The notes below the pieces were generated by a model, which did no database searches, was not told where the DNA came from, and saw nothing but the letters and a program-made list of their open reading frames with translations. A program made the translations under genes and the position numbers. Source: Cribrihabitans marinus (GTDB lineage Bacteria; Pseudomonadota; Alphaproteobacteria; Rhodobacterales; Rhodobacteraceae). Taken from it: a stretch of 64,000 bases of DNA. Within the stretch, counting starts at the first letter, position 1. Every line of letters starts with the position of its first letter. Shown piece by piece: positions 46,634-58,397 of this stretch. The stretch lies in the NCBI RefSeq assembly GCF_900109035.1, contig NZ_FNYD01000004.1, positions 310,001 through 374,000 of the forward strand, written 5' to 3'.

Positions 46634-47860
46634 TCAGATGATGAACTGCGCCAGCGTCTCGTCCTTGGTGATGTCGGTATAGACCATCCCTGCATCGTCG
46701 AGATGCGCGAACAGGCGTTCGAAGTTCTCCGGCCGGCTGGTCTCGATCCCGATCAGGACCGACCCGAAATTGCGCGCCGATTTCTTGAGGTATTCGAACC
46801 GGGCGATGTCGTCCTCGGGGCCGAGAATGTCCAGGAACTCGCGCAGTGCCCCGGGCCGTTGCGGCAGCCGCAGGACAAAGTATTTCTTGACCCCGGAATA
46901 GCGCTGCGCGCGTTCCTTGACCTCGGGTAGCCGTTCGAAATCGAAATTCCCGCCCGAGGTGACGCAGACCACAGACTTGCCTCGCACGAAGCTGCGGATC
47001 TCCTCCACCGCCTCGATCGCCAGCGCGCCGGCGGGCTCCAGCACGATCCCCTCGACATTGAGCATCTCGATGATCGTGGCGCAGATCCGGTCCTCGGACA
47101 GCGACAGGACGTCCGACAAATGCACCGATTTCAGCAGATCGAAGGTCTTTTCCCCGATCCGTCCGACCGCTGCGCCGTCGACAAACGTGTCCACATGATC
47201 CAGCGTGACCGGATGCCCCGCCGCCAGCGCCGCGCGCAGGCAGGCTCCACCCGAGGGTTCGACAAACAGGCAATGGGCCCGGCCGCCGAACCAGGTCGAG
47301 ACCCCCGCCGACATGCCGCCGCCGCCCACCGGCAGGATCACGTGATCCGGCGCCGCACCCAGCTGCCGCTCGATCTCGACCGCCAGCGAGGCCTGCCCCT
47401 CGATCACGTCGGCATCGTCGAAGGGTGACAGGAAATGCCCGCCCTGCGCGGCGCACCAGGCCTGCGCTGCATGCAGCGTGTCGTCGAAATAGTCGCCGGT
47501 CAGATGCACCTCGACCTGTCCGCCGCCGAACATGCGGGTTTTCTGGATCTTCTGCTGCGGCGTGGTCACCGGCATGAAGATCACGCCCCGCACGCCCATG
47601 TGCTTGCACATATAGGCCACGCCCTGCGCGTGATTGCCCGCGCTGGCACAGACGAACAGATCGCGGCCGGGCTGCTTGCGCATGGCGTTGAACGCGCCGC
47701 GGATCTTGTAGGACCGCACCGGGCTGAGGTCTTCGCGCTTGAGCCAGATATCGGCCTCGTATCGCTCGGACAGAAGCGCATTGCGCTGCAGCGGTGTTTC
47801 GGGAAACACCGAGCGCATCGCCTGTTCCGCGGCACGGGCCTTGTCGTGAAACTCGCTCAT
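46634..47860 (-). CDS. ilvA: Threonine ammonia-lyase (threonine dehydratase)
   Basis: This 408-residue PLP enzyme deaminates threonine to 2-oxobutanoate, the first step to isoleucine. The PLP lysine lies in [13 protein letters not shown] (near residue 50), the phosphate loop reads [10 protein letters not shown], and [12 protein letters not shown] is present. A C-terminal ACT-like segment (about 325-408) suggests feedback control by isoleucine. The ATG at 47860 was chosen over one 36 bp upstream for family length. Confidence 0.92.
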   Translation of the reverse strand: MSEFHDKARAAEQAMRSVFPETPLQRNALLSERYEADIWLKREDLSPVRSYKIRGAFNAMRKQPGRDLFVCASAGNHAQGVAYMCKHMGVRGVIFMPVTTPQQKIQKTRMFGGGQVEVHLTGDYFDDTLHAAQAWCAAQGGHFLSPFDDADVIEGQASLAVEIERQLGAAPDHVILPVGGGGMSAGVSTWFGGRAHCLFVEPSGGACLRAALAAGHPVTLDHVDTFVDGAAVGRIGEKTFDLLKSVHLSDVLSLSEDRICATIIEMLNVEGIVLEPAGALAIEAVEEIRSFVRGKSVVCVTSGGNFDFERLPEVKERAQRYSGVKKYFVLRLPQRPGALREFLDILGPEDDIARFEYLKKSARNFGSVLIGIETSRPENFERLFAHLDDAGMVYTDITKDETLAQFII

Positions 47861-47995
47861 ATCGCTGTCACTGACGCAAGCCCGGCGGCAAGGCAAGGGC
47901 TAGATCGCCCGCACGGTCCCGGCGGGCCAAGGCACAACTTGCCCCTGCTTCCAAAAAACGCTAGTGCCCGGGCGTCACTCGCAGAAGGGAACCCC

Positions 47996-49218
<1,223 letters not shown>

Positions 49219-49219
<1 letters not shown>

Positions 49220-49644
49220 TGTCCGAGACCGATCCCGAACTGTTTCTGGAAGCCCAGGACACGGTCTGGGCCGAAGTCACCCGGGAACTGGCCGAGGGCA
49301 AAAAGACCGGCCACTGGATGTGGTTCGTCTTTCCCCAGCTGGCCGAACTGGGCCAGTCGCCGATCTCGCAGCTTTACGGGCTGCACGATCTGGACGAGGC
49401 CGCCGCCTATCTCGACCACCCGGAACTGAAACGGCGGCTGGTCGAGGTCGCCGACCTGATGCTGACCCATGAGGGCACGCCGGCCAAGCAGATCCTGGGC
49501 CAGGTCGACGCGATGAAGCTGCGCTCGTCCATGACGCTGTTCTCGCGGGTGCCCGAGGCGCCGGACAGCTTTGCGCGCGTCCTCGACGCCTTCTACGACG
49601 GCAGGCCCTGCACCGAGACGCTGCGCCTGATCGGCCGGAACTGA
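49219..49644 (+). CDS. DUF1810-family protein
   Basis: This 141-residue protein has the DUF1810 pattern: an N-terminal FLEAQDTVWAEVTRELAEGKKTGHWMWFVFPQL, then LKRRLVEVADLML and the end DSFARVLDAFYDGRP. Function unknown; homologues are widespread small cytoplasmic proteins. It overlaps the end of argG by one base, so it is probably co-transcribed with it. Confidence 0.85.
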
Positions 49645-49721
49645 CGCCGCCCTGTCCCCGCGTCAGGGTTGCGGGCCGCGCCCGCTCGGCCTAGCAGTAT
49701 CGCGTGCTCAGGGAGGGCGGG

Positions 49722-50003
49722 ATGCTTTCAGATATCGCGCAGAAAATTCAATCCGGACTGGCGGGGAAACGCTTTGACGGATCGTTGAAATTCGATTGCG
49801 GCCCGGATGGCGTCGTCGTTCTGGCAGACAACCGCGCCGCAACGGATGACCGCGAGACCGATTGCACGATCCGCATCTCGGCCGATGATCTGTCCCGGCT
49901 CCTGGCCGGAAAGCTGAACCCGGTGACCGGTGTGATGATGGGCAAGCTCAAGGTCTCGGGCGACATGGGTGTCGCGATGAAGCTGAGCCAGCTGCTGAAA
50001 TGA
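49722..50003 (+). CDS. SCP2 sterol-carrier-like domain protein
   Basis: This 93-residue protein consists only of an SCP2 fold: the central beta-sheet DCTIRISADDLSRLLAGKLNPVTGVMMGKLKVSGDM is typical. Such proteins hold hydrophobic ligands in a cavity. GGGAGGG lies a few bases before ATG 49722. The ligand is unknown. Confidence 0.85.
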   Translation: MLSDIAQKIQSGLAGKRFDGSLKFDCGPDGVVVLADNRAATDDRETDCTIRISADDLSRLLAGKLNPVTGVMMGKLKVSGDMGVAMKLSQLLK

Positions 50004-50020
50004 CACCGGGGCCGGGGCCG

Positions 50021-50734
50021 TTACAGGCGGGCGGCTTTCAACCGGTCGTATTGCGGCAGCGCGTCGTCCAGCAGCGGTTGCAGATGTGCGGGGATCTCGG
50101 GCAATGGCCCCTCTGGCCCGGCAAACCCGGTCGAGTCCCAGACCGCACCGTACCAATGCGCAGCCCACACCCCGTCATCCTTGTGCCCGCCCCTGGGCCA
50201 GCTCAACATATGCGGCGACCAGGGAACGCCGATCCGGTCGCATAGCCGCTCCAGGGCCGCCGCCGGATCCGCGCGGATGTCGTGGCTGTCCACCACCACC
50301 GGATCTCCGCCCTGCGCCAGCACCTCGTCGAAAAGCTCGGCCTGAAGGTCGAAACCCAGATCCGCGGCGGTCGGGTTTTCGCGCTTGGCGGCATAGCTGG
50401 CGATGACCCGCGCCGGATGTCGGATCAGGAACACGTTGCGCACCTCGCGCATCCAGTCGCGCGGCACACCCGGGATCATGTGCTGGGTCATGTGTTTCTG
50501 ATACCAGAACGGCCGCGCCCCGGGGATGGGACCGGACAGCATGCGCTCTACCTCGGCCGGATCCTGCGACTGCGCGGCCAGGATCTCGTCCCGCATGGGG
50601 TGGTCGATCCCGCTCAGCGCCAGGTAGCTGGCATAGAACGGCTCGTCGATCACCGCGCAATCGGTGCGCGCGCCAAAGGCATACATCATCGCCGTCGACA
50701 GGTTGCGCGGCCCCGACCACATGGCGATCCTCAT
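50021..50734 (-). CDS. P-loop sulfotransferase-like protein paired with an aminotransferase
   Basis: This 237-residue protein starts with the phosphate-binding loop MWSGPRNLSTAMMYAF and has a VIDEPFYASYL segment and a second site FLIRHPARVIASYA, the usual layout of small sulfotransferases. The reaction is unknown. Its start overlaps the stop of the class IV aminotransferase gene (ATGA). I recall a plant protein group, called branched-chain aminotransferase-like, that carries this P-loop domain fused to an aminotransferase, which suggests a shared pathway. Confidence 0.75.
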   Translation of the reverse strand: MRIAMWSGPRNLSTAMMYAFGARTDCAVIDEPFYASYLALSGIDHPMRDEILAAQSQDPAEVERMLSGPIPGARPFWYQKHMTQHMIPGVPRDWMREVRNVFLIRHPARVIASYAAKRENPTAADLGFDLQAELFDEVLAQGGDPVVVDSHDIRADPAAALERLCDRIGVPWSPHMLSWPRGGHKDDGVWAAHWYGAVWDSTGFAGPEGPLPEIPAHLQPLLDDALPQYDRLKAARL

Positions 50735-51642
50735 GCCCGCACCTCGCGGGCGATCAGGTCCTTGTAAAGCGCCCGGATGCGTTCGGTCATCGGCCCCATC
50801 TGCCCGTCTCCGATCCGCCGGCCGTCGATCTCGCCCACCGGCGTTTGCGCGCCGAAGGATCCGGTCAGGAAGGCCTCGTCGGCGCCATAAGTATCGACCA
50901 GAGAGAAGTTCCTCTCGAATACGGGAATTCCGTTCTCGCGGCACAGGTCGATGACCTTGGCGCGGGTGATGCCGTTCATGCAGTAGTCGCCGGTGCTGGT
51001 CCAGACCTCGCCCTTGCGCACGATGAAGAAGTTGCAGGCATTGGTGGTGTTCACGAACCCGTTGACATCCAGCATCAGCGCCTCGTCCGCGCCGGCCTTT
51101 TCGGCCGCGATACAGGCCAGAATGCAGTTCAGCTTGGAATGCGAGTTCAGCTTGGGGTCCTGCGTCATCGGCAGCCCGCGCAGATGCGGAACCGTAGCCA
51201 GACGGATCGGGCGCGGCAGGTCGGGGCGGGAATGCTCCATGATGATGGTGATTGTGGGCCCCTTCCGGCTGAGCGACGGGTGCTGGAACGGCCGCGACTT
51301 GACCCCCCTTGTGATCATCAGACGGGCATGGGCGTCGGTGGTCATGCCGTTGGCTTCCTGCGTGGCCAGCAACGCACCGATCACCGCCTGCCGGTCCATG
51401 CCGATATCCAGGTCAATGGCGCGCGCCGCCTCGAACAGCCGGTCCATGTGCGCGTCCAGAAACGCCCAGCGCCCGTCATAAAGGCGCATCCCCTCCCAGA
51501 TGCCGTCGCCCAGCATGAAGCCGCTGTCATAGACGCTGACCACCGCCTCGGCGCGCGGAACGATCCGGCCGTCGAGATAGATCAGGATCTCCTCGTTCCG
51601 GGCGTCCTCTTCCGACTGGTGGGTGCTGATCCGCTCGGGCAT
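50731..51642 (-). CDS. Class IV PLP-dependent aminotransferase (branched-chain/D-amino-acid type)
   Basis: This 303-residue aminotransferase has the family elements SVYDSGFMLGDGIWEGMR, the PLP region around HSKLNCILACIAAEKAGADEAL with the likely lysine in SHSKLN, and DVNGFVNTTNACNFFIV. It could act on branched-chain 2-oxo acids, D-amino acids or 4-amino-4-deoxychorismate; the sequence does not decide. Its downstream overlapping neighbour is the P-loop sulfotransferase-like gene, so it may be committed to an unknown pathway with it rather than to general branched-chain amino acid synthesis. Confidence 0.85.
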   Translation of the reverse strand: MPERISTHQSEEDARNEEILIYLDGRIVPRAEAVVSVYDSGFMLGDGIWEGMRLYDGRWAFLDAHMDRLFEAARAIDLDIGMDRQAVIGALLATQEANGMTTDAHARLMITRGVKSRPFQHPSLSRKGPTITIIMEHSRPDLPRPIRLATVPHLRGLPMTQDPKLNSHSKLNCILACIAAEKAGADEALMLDVNGFVNTTNACNFFIVRKGEVWTSTGDYCMNGITRAKVIDLCRENGIPVFERNFSLVDTYGADEAFLTGSFGAQTPVGEIDGRRIGDGQMGPMTERIRALYKDLIAREVRA

Positions 51643-51787
51643 CCGACTCTCCTGTTTGCCGGCACGCTAATCGGCGGGCGGGATGGGGCCAAGGGTAAAC
51701 TCCGCTCACCCGCGCGTGAGGGGCGGCAGACGAGACTTGCGGGACGTGGCCACCGGATTAGCCTGCTTCCTGACAGGAGGGTAAACG

Positions 51788-52450
51788 ATGATATCCCGTG
51801 AAACGCTCAAGTTGACGATCCTGGCCGCCGGCATTTCGCTGGCCGCTGTCCTGCAGCCGGGACGCGCCCATGCCGCCGGACCCGAGACCCTGACCGTCGC
51901 CGGCGGTTGTTTCTGGTGCGTCGAGGCCGATTTCGAAAGGGTCGCAGGCGTGCGCGAGGTGGTCTCGGGCTATATCGGCGGGACGGTGAAGAACCCGACC
52001 TACAAACAGGTGACGGGTGGCGGCACCGGCCATTACGAGGCCGTGCAGATCCGGTTCGACCCCGATCGGGTCAGCCGGCGCGCACTGTTGGCAATGTTCC
52101 TGCGCTCGGTCGATCCGACGGATCCGGGCGGGCAGTTCTGCGACCGCGGCAACAGCTACCGCACCGCGATTTTCGTCTCTGACAAGGGCGAAAGTGCGAT
52201 GGCCGAAGAGGTGATCGCCGCCGCGCAGGCCGAGTTGGGGCAGAAGATCGTGACGCCGGTCCTGCCCGAGGGGCCGTTCTACGAGGCCGAGGATTATCAC
52301 CAGGACTACTACAAGGGCGACAAGCTGGTGCTGACGCGGTTCGGCCCGAAACGGCAGAGCTCGGCCTACAAGGCCTATCGCAAGGCCTGCGACCGCGATG
52401 AGCGCGTGCGCGAATTGTGGGGCAACGACGCGCCCTTCGCCGGCGGCTAG
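51788..52450 (+). CDS. msrA: Peptide methionine (S)-S-oxide reductase, exported form
   Basis: This 220-residue MsrA has a signal peptide in front (residues 1-29, cleavage near AHA), so it should act in the periplasm. The catalytic loop is GGCFWCVE with Cys41, and further family segments are GGGTGHYEAVQI and AEDYHQDYY. A candidate resolving cysteine lies near the C-terminus (YRKACDR). The first-gene ATG has GGAGG upstream. It overlaps the end of the convergent kinase by 4 bp. Confidence 0.9.
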   Translation: MISRETLKLTILAAGISLAAVLQPGRAHAAGPETLTVAGGCFWCVEADFERVAGVREVVSGYIGGTVKNPTYKQVTGGGTGHYEAVQIRFDPDRVSRRALLAMFLRSVDPTDPGGQFCDRGNSYRTAIFVSDKGESAMAEEVIAAAQAELGQKIVTPVLPEGPFYEAEDYHQDYYKGDKLVLTRFGPKRQSSAYKAYRKACDRDERVRELWGNDAPFAGG

Positions 52451-53322
52451 GCAAACCTCGCCTCCAGCACCTCCTTGAGGTCGGGAATGACATCCGCCGT
52501 TCCGTGCCGCATCACCATCAGCGCGGCGGCGCGCATCGCCTGCCCGATCGCCTGCGGCATCGGCAATCCCAGATCCAGCGCCGCCAGCACGTAACCGGTG
52601 AAGGTGTCACCCGCACCGGTGGTGTCCACCGCCTCGACCCGATGGGCGGGATAGTCGCGCCGCGTGCCAGCCTCGCTGTCGAAATGCGCGGCCCCCTGCG
52701 CCCCCAGGGTCACGATGACATCGCGCACGCCCAGCTTTTCCGGCGGGGATCCCGTCGCCTCCTGCAACTGGGCCGCCTCGACCTGGTTCAGGATCAGGAG
52801 ATCCAGATAGGGCAGCACGGCCTGCACCGCCTGTGCATCGAAAGGCGCCGCAGCATAGCAGACCCGCAAGCCCCGTTCGCGAGCCAGATGCGCCGCCGCG
52901 CGCTGGGCGCTAGTTTCGTTCTGGATCAGCAGGATGTCCCCATCGGAGGCCCCGCCAAGGGCCTCCCCTAACTGCGCCTCGCCGATCTGCCGGTTGGCGC
53001 CGGGGAACAGGATGATCTGGTTTTCGCCCGCGTCATCGACAGCGATGATCGCGTGGCCGGTTGCATGGTCCAACCTCGCGACAAACCGTGTATCGACGCC
53101 ATATTCGGTCAGCCGCTCCACGGCCCAGCCGCCATCGGCGCCCACCGCGCCGATATGCGCCACATGCGCGCCTGCCCGTGCGGCGGCCACCGACATGTTG
53201 GCGCCCTTGCCGCCCAGGAACCGCTCCAGCCCGGTTGCCGCCAGGGTCTCGCCCGGCCCCGGCAGATGCGGCACCGCATAAACCATGTCGGCATTGATCG
53301 AGCCGAGATTCCAGATCGCCAT
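52447..53322 (-). CDS. Ribokinase-family (PfkB) sugar kinase
   Basis: This 291-residue carbohydrate kinase starts LGSINADMVYAVPHLPGPGET with FLGGKGANMSVAAARAG, as in ribokinase, and ends with the catalytic DTTGAGDTFTGYVLAAL (Asp in GAGD is the general base). The substrate is probably ribose or a related sugar. It follows maeB after only 2 bp on the same strand, an unusual partner, so common transcription is likely but a functional link is not evident. Confidence 0.85.
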   Translation of the reverse strand: MAIWNLGSINADMVYAVPHLPGPGETLAATGLERFLGGKGANMSVAAARAGAHVAHIGAVGADGGWAVERLTEYGVDTRFVARLDHATGHAIIAVDDAGENQIILFPGANRQIGEAQLGEALGGASDGDILLIQNETSAQRAAAHLARERGLRVCYAAAPFDAQAVQAVLPYLDLLILNQVEAAQLQEATGSPPEKLGVRDVIVTLGAQGAAHFDSEAGTRRDYPAHRVEAVDTTGAGDTFTGYVLAALDLGLPMPQAIGQAMRAAALMVMRHGTADVIPDLKEVLEARFA

Positions 53323-53324
53323 GC

Positions 53325-55580
53325 TCAGCCGACCCCGGCCGAAGCCAGGACCGCCATGTTCAGGATGTCGTTGGCGGTGAACCCGGTCGAACAGATCTGG
53401 ATCTGCTTGTCCACGCCGGTCAGGATCGGGCCGATCACGTTGGCGCCGCCCATCTCCTGCATCAGCTTGACCGAGATCGACGCCGAGTGGCGGGCCGGAA
53501 CCACCAGGATGTTTGCCGGGCCGGTCAGGCGCTGGAACGGATAGCTCTCCTGCGCGCGGGTGTTCAGCGCGACATCCACGGTCATCTCGCCCTCGAACTC
53601 GAAATCCACGCCGCGCGCTTCCAGGACCTTGGGCGCGCGGTGCATCTTTTCGGCGCGCTCCGACACCGGGTAGCCGAAGGTCGAGAAGCTGACGAAGGCG
53701 ACGCGCGGCTCCAGCCCCATGTGCCGGGCGACCTCGGCCGAGCGTTCGGCAATGTCGGCCAGATCCTCGGCATCGGGCCATTCATGCACCAGCGTATCGC
53801 CGATCAGCACGATCCGCCCCTTGTGCAGCAGCGCCGTGACGCCCACCGCGCCGCTGGCGGCATCGGCGTCGAAGACATGGTTGATCCGATCCAGAACATG
53901 CGCCGATTTCCGAGTTGCGCCAGTGACCAGCCCGTCGCCATGCCCATGCGCCAGCATCAGCGCCGAGAACACGTGCCGGTCGCGCGCGGCCAGGCGGTGC
54001 ACGTCCTTCTGGTCCAGCCCCTGCCGCTGCGTCTTGCTATAGAGAAACGCCTTGTAGGTCTCCAAGTGCTGCGTGTTGGCGGCGTTCACGATTTCAAGCT
54101 CGCGCACCGCGTCACCCAGCCCGGCGGCCTCCAGCTTGTCCTTCACGTCCTCCTGGCGGCCCACCACCAGCGACTTGCCGAAGCCCGAGCGCTGATACAT
54201 CACCGCCGCGCGCAGCACGCGCGGATCGTCTCCCTCGGCAAAGATCATCCGGCTTTGCGCCGCGCGCGCCCGGGCGTTCAGCCCGCGCAGGATGCTGGCG
54301 GTCGGATCCATCCGGCTCTTGAGGCTCAGCTCATAGGCGTCCATGTCGATGATCGGCCGCCGCGCCGCGCCCGTGTCCATGCCTGCCCGCGCCACCGCCG
54401 GCGGGATCCGGTGGATCAGGCGCGGATCGAACGGCGTCGGGATGATGTAGTCGCGCCCGAAGGTCAGCGACTTGCCATAGGCCATCGCCACCTCGTCGGG
54501 CACATCCTCACGCGCCAAGGCCGCCAGCGCATGGGCGCAGGCGATCTTCATCTCGTCGTTGATCGCGCGGGCATGGATGTCCAGCGCGCCGCGGAACAGG
54601 TAGGGAAAGCCCAGCACATTGTTCACCTGGTTGGGATAGTCGCTGCGCCCGGTGGCGACGATGGCGTCCACCCGCACCTCATGCGCCTCTTCCGGCGTGA
54701 TCTCGGGGTCGGGGTTGGCCATGGCAAAGATCACCGGATTGTCGGCCATCGCCTTGACCATCTCCTGCGTCACCGCGCCCCTGACGCTGACGCCCAGGAA
54801 CACGTCCGCGCCCTTCATCGCCTCTTCCAGGCTGCGCATTTCGGTCTGCACCGCGTGGGCCGATTTCCACTGGTTCATGCCCTCGGTGCGGCCCTGGTAG
54901 ATGACGCCCTTGGTGTCGCAGACGATGCAGTTGTCGTGCCGCGCGCCCATCGACTTGAGCAGTTCGATACAGGCGATGCCCGCTGCGCCCGCCCCGTTGA
55001 GCACGATCTTCACATCCTCGATCTTCTTGTTCGACAGATGCAGCGCATTGATCAGGCCCGCCGCGCAGATCACCGCGGTGCCATGCTGGTCGTCGTGAAA
55101 GACCGGGATGTCCATCTCTTCCTTGAGCCGCTGCTCGATGATGAAACACTCGGGCGCCTTGATGTCCTCCAGGTTGATGCCGCCAAAGGTCGGCCCCATC
55201 AGCCGCACCGCCTGGCAGAACGCGTCCGGGTCCTCGGTGTCCAGCTCGATATCGATGGAGTTCACATCCGCGAACCGCTTGAACAGGACCGACTTGCCCT
55301 CCATCACCGGCTTGGATCCCAGCGCGCCCAGGTTGCCCAGCCCCAGAACCGCAGTGCCGTTCGAGATCACCGCCACCAGGTTGCCCTTGTTGGTATAGTC
55401 ATAGGCGGTCTCGGGGTTCTCCGCGATCGCCTCGCAGGGCACGGCGACGCCGGGCGAATAGGCCAGGCTCAGATCCCGCTGCGTGGTCATCGGGACGGTG
55501 GCCTGCACCTCCCACTTGCCGGGCGTGGGTTCCAGGTGAAAGGCCAGCGCCTCGTCGGCGGTAATCTTCGCTTTTGGCAT
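53325..55580 (-). CDS. maeB: NADP-dependent malic enzyme with C-terminal phosphotransacetylase-like domain
   Basis: This 751-residue protein has a malic enzyme part (about 1-430) with SPGVAVPC, GTAVLGLGNLG and the KAPECF region. The C-terminal part (about 430-751) resembles phosphate acetyltransferase (IFAEGDDPRVLRAA, ending FTANDILNMAVLAS). In this family the C-terminal domain is regulatory rather than catalytic. It decarboxylates malate to pyruvate with NADP. It is divergent from mutS. Confidence 0.95.
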   Translation of the reverse strand: MPKAKITADEALAFHLEPTPGKWEVQATVPMTTQRDLSLAYSPGVAVPCEAIAENPETAYDYTNKGNLVAVISNGTAVLGLGNLGALGSKPVMEGKSVLFKRFADVNSIDIELDTEDPDAFCQAVRLMGPTFGGINLEDIKAPECFIIEQRLKEEMDIPVFHDDQHGTAVICAAGLINALHLSNKKIEDVKIVLNGAGAAGIACIELLKSMGARHDNCIVCDTKGVIYQGRTEGMNQWKSAHAVQTEMRSLEEAMKGADVFLGVSVRGAVTQEMVKAMADNPVIFAMANPDPEITPEEAHEVRVDAIVATGRSDYPNQVNNVLGFPYLFRGALDIHARAINDEMKIACAHALAALAREDVPDEVAMAYGKSLTFGRDYIIPTPFDPRLIHRIPPAVARAGMDTGAARRPIIDMDAYELSLKSRMDPTASILRGLNARARAAQSRMIFAEGDDPRVLRAAVMYQRSGFGKSLVVGRQEDVKDKLEAAGLGDAVRELEIVNAANTQHLETYKAFLYSKTQRQGLDQKDVHRLAARDRHVFSALMLAHGHGDGLVTGATRKSAHVLDRINHVFDADAASGAVGVTALLHKGRIVLIGDTLVHEWPDAEDLADIAERSAEVARHMGLEPRVAFVSFSTFGYPVSERAEKMHRAPKVLEARGVDFEFEGEMTVDVALNTRAQESYPFQRLTGPANILVVPARHSASISVKLMQEMGGANVIGPILTGVDKQIQICSTGFTANDILNMAVLASAGVG

Positions 55581-55660
55581 AGGGTCGGTCGTTCTTTCTG
55601 AATTGGGGCCTTCTGCGTCTTAGCCTAGCCGCACCCGCGCCTCAACGGGAATGCGATTTC

Positions 55661-55677
55661 GCCTTTCGCCGAAAGGC
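55661..55677. repeat. Perfect inverted repeat between maeB and mutS
   Basis: GCCTTTC-GCC-GAAAGGC forms a 7-bp stem with a 3-nt loop in the middle of the 142-bp divergent region. It could be an operator or part of a leader transcript. No T run follows, so it is not a terminator. Confidence 0.4.
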
Positions 55678-55722
55678 CCCGGTTTGTAAGGTCCGCCCCG
55701 GCAGGAACCGAAGGCAGGCAGG

Positions 55723-58356
55723 ATGTCCACCGTCACGCCGATGATGGCACAGTATCTCGAGATCAAGGCGGCGCATGCCGATGCGCTGCTGTTCTATCGC
55801 ATGGGCGATTTCTACGAGATGTTCTTTGACGACGCCGTGGCCGCGGCCGAGGCGCTGGATATCGCCCTGACCAAGCGCGGCAAGCATGAGGGCAATGATA
55901 TTCCCATGTGCGGCGTGCCGGTCCATTCCGCCGAAGGCTATCTTCTGACGCTCATCCGCAAAGGGTTCCGCGTGGCGGTCTGCGAGCAGATGGAAAGCCC
56001 CGCCGAGGCCAAGAAACGCGGCTCGAAATCCGTGGTGAAACGCGACGTTGTGCGCCTGGTGACGCCGGGCACGCTGACCGAGGACTCGCTGCTCGAGGCC
56101 CGGCGGCACAATTTCCTCGCGGCCTACGCCCGGATCCGCGATGCGGCGGCGCTGGCCTGGACCGACATCTCGACCGGGGCGTTTCACGTGATGACGATCT
56201 CTCCGGTGCGTCTCAGCCCGGAACTGGCGCGTCTGGCCCCGGCCGAGCTGGTGGTCGCCGACCGGATGATCGAGGCGGATCTGCGGGATCTGGCCTCGGA
56301 TCTCGGCGTGGCGGTCACCCCGGTTTCGGCCAGCAGCTTCGACAGCGCATCGGCCGAACGGCGGGTCTGCGCCCTCTACGGGGTCGGCACGCTGGACTCC
56401 TTCGGCACATTCGACCGCGCCGAGATCTCGGCCATGGGCGCGCTGGTCGACTATCTCGAGATCACGCAGAAGGGCAAGCTGCCGCTGCTGCAACTGCCGC
56501 AGAAGGAGCACGAGGACCGCGCCGTTCAGATCGACGCTGCCACACGTCGCAACCTGGAACTGACCCGGTCACTGTCCGGCACCCGCGCGAATTCGCTGCT
56601 TGCGGTGATGGACCGGACCGTGACGCCCGGCGGCGCCCGGCTGCTGGAACAACGCCTGTCCAGCCCGTCGCGCCACTTCGACACGATCAACGAGCGGCTC
56701 GAGGCGGTCTCGGCCTGTTGCGAGGACACCCGCCTTGCCCGCGACCTGCGCGAGGCACTCCGCAAGACCCCCGATCTCGACCGTGCCCTGTCCCGCCTGT
56801 CGCTGGACCGCGGCGGGCCCCGGGATCTGGCCGCCATCCGCGCCGCCCTGACCCAGGCCGGGGCGATCACCGCGCTCTGCGACGCGGCCGAACTGCCGGC
56901 GCTTCTGACCCGCGCGCTCCGGGCCCTTGAGGGGTTCGGAGACCTCCTCGCCCTCCTCGACGCCGCATTGGTCGCGGATCCGCCGCTTTTGGCGCGGGAT
57001 GGAGGATTTATCGCCGCCGGCCATGATTCCGAGCTGGACGAAGCGCGCAAGCTGCGTGACGAGGGCCGGTCGGTGATTGCCGGGCTGCAACAGAAATACG
57101 CCGAACACACCGGTATCCCTTCGCTGAAAATCAAGCACAACAATGTGCTCGGCTATTTCATCGAAACCACCGCGACCCATGCCCGGAAGATGCTGGGCGA
57201 GGATTTCAGCGATACCTACATCCACCGGCAGACAACCGCCAACCAGGTGCGGTTCACCACCGTCGAACTCAGCGAGCTGGAGACCCGGATCCTGAACGCG
57301 GGCAACCGGGCGCTGGAGATCGAAAAGCGTCTCTATCAAGGGCTTTCTGACGCGGTTCTGGACCAGGCCGCCGGGCTGACCGGTGTCGCCCGCGCCCTGG
57401 CCGAGCTTGACCTCGCAACCGCGCTGGCCGATCTGTCACAGGCCGAGAACTGGTGCCGCCCGCAGGTCGACGCCTCGCGGGAGTTCGACATCCAGGGTGG
57501 CCGCCACCCGGTGGTGGAACAGGCGCTACGCAGCCAGTCGGGCGAGGCATTCATCGCCAATGACTGCGACCTGACCGCGCGGGACGGTGCGGCGATCTGG
57601 CTGCTCACCGGTCCCAACATGGCCGGCAAATCGACCTTCCTGCGCCAGAACGCACTGATCGCCGTGCTGGCCCAGATGGGCAGCTACGTGCCCGCCGAAA
57701 GTGCCCGTATCGGCATGGTCAGCCAGCTGTTCAGCCGCGTCGGCGCCTCCGACGACCTGGCGCGCGGGCGCTCGACCTTCATGGTCGAGATGGTCGAGAC
57801 GGCCGCTATCCTGAACCAGGCCGATGACCGTGCGCTGGTGATCCTCGACGAGATCGGCCGCGGCACGGCGACCTATGACGGGCTGTCCATCGCCTGGGCC
57901 ACGCTGGAACATCTGCACGCCGTCAACGCCTGCCGCGCGCTCTTCGCCACCCATTACCACGAGTTGACCGCGCTTGCGGGCAAGCTCGGCGGGGTCGAGA
58001 ACGCCACCGTCGCGGTCAAGGAATGGGACGGCGAGGTGATCTTCCTGCACGAGGTCCGCAAGGGCGCCGCCGACCGGTCCTATGGCGTGCAGGTGGCCCA
58101 ACTGGCAGGCCTCCCGTCAACGGTGGTCGCCCGCGCCCGCGATGTCCTGGACCAGCTCGAGAAGACCGAGCGCGAAGGCGGCAAGCAGAAATCGCTGATC
58201 GACGATCTGCCTCTGTTCTCGGCCGCGCCACCGCCGCAGCCGTCGCCCAAGACCTCGCCCGCGCTCGAACTGCTCGACGACATCCGCCCAGACGAGTTGT
58301 CACCGCGCCAGGCGCTCGACCTTGTCTACAAGCTGAAAGACGCGGCCAGGTCCTGA
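55723..58356 (+). CDS. mutS: DNA mismatch repair protein MutS
   Basis: This is an 877-residue protein. The N-terminal mismatch-reading motif is intact ([15 protein letters not shown]), as are the core and clamp domains and the ATPase with GPNMAGKST at 630-638, [23 protein letters not shown] and ATHYHEL. It recognises mispairs and recruits MutL. The linker before the end is rich in Ala/Pro/Gln. Confidence 0.98.
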   Translation: MSTVTPMMAQYLEIKAAHADALLFYRMGDFYEMFFDDAVAAAEALDIALTKRGKHEGNDIPMCGVPVHSAEGYLLTLIRKGFRVAVCEQMESPAEAKKRGSKSVVKRDVVRLVTPGTLTEDSLLEARRHNFLAAYARIRDAAALAWTDISTGAFHVMTISPVRLSPELARLAPAELVVADRMIEADLRDLASDLGVAVTPVSASSFDSASAERRVCALYGVGTLDSFGTFDRAEISAMGALVDYLEITQKGKLPLLQLPQKEHEDRAVQIDAATRRNLELTRSLSGTRANSLLAVMDRTVTPGGARLLEQRLSSPSRHFDTINERLEAVSACCEDTRLARDLREALRKTPDLDRALSRLSLDRGGPRDLAAIRAALTQAGAITALCDAAELPALLTRALRALEGFGDLLALLDAALVADPPLLARDGGFIAAGHDSELDEARKLRDEGRSVIAGLQQKYAEHTGIPSLKIKHNNVLGYFIETTATHARKMLGEDFSDTYIHRQTTANQVRFTTVELSELETRILNAGNRALEIEKRLYQGLSDAVLDQAAGLTGVARALAELDLATALADLSQAENWCRPQVDASREFDIQGGRHPVVEQALRSQSGEAFIANDCDLTARDGAAIWLLTGPNMAGKSTFLRQNALIAVLAQMGSYVPAESARIGMVSQLFSRVGASDDLARGRSTFMVEMVETAAILNQADDRALVILDEIGRGTATYDGLSIAWATLEHLHAVNACRALFATHYHELTALAGKLGGVENATVAVKEWDGEVIFLHEVRKGAADRSYGVQVAQLAGLPSTVVARARDVLDQLEKTEREGGKQKSLIDDLPLFSAAPPPQPSPKTSPALELLDDIRPDELSPRQALDLVYKLKDAARS

Positions 58357-58397
58357 CCGCGTCTCTTCATCTTTTTGCAAATACTCACGCCGTAGGC

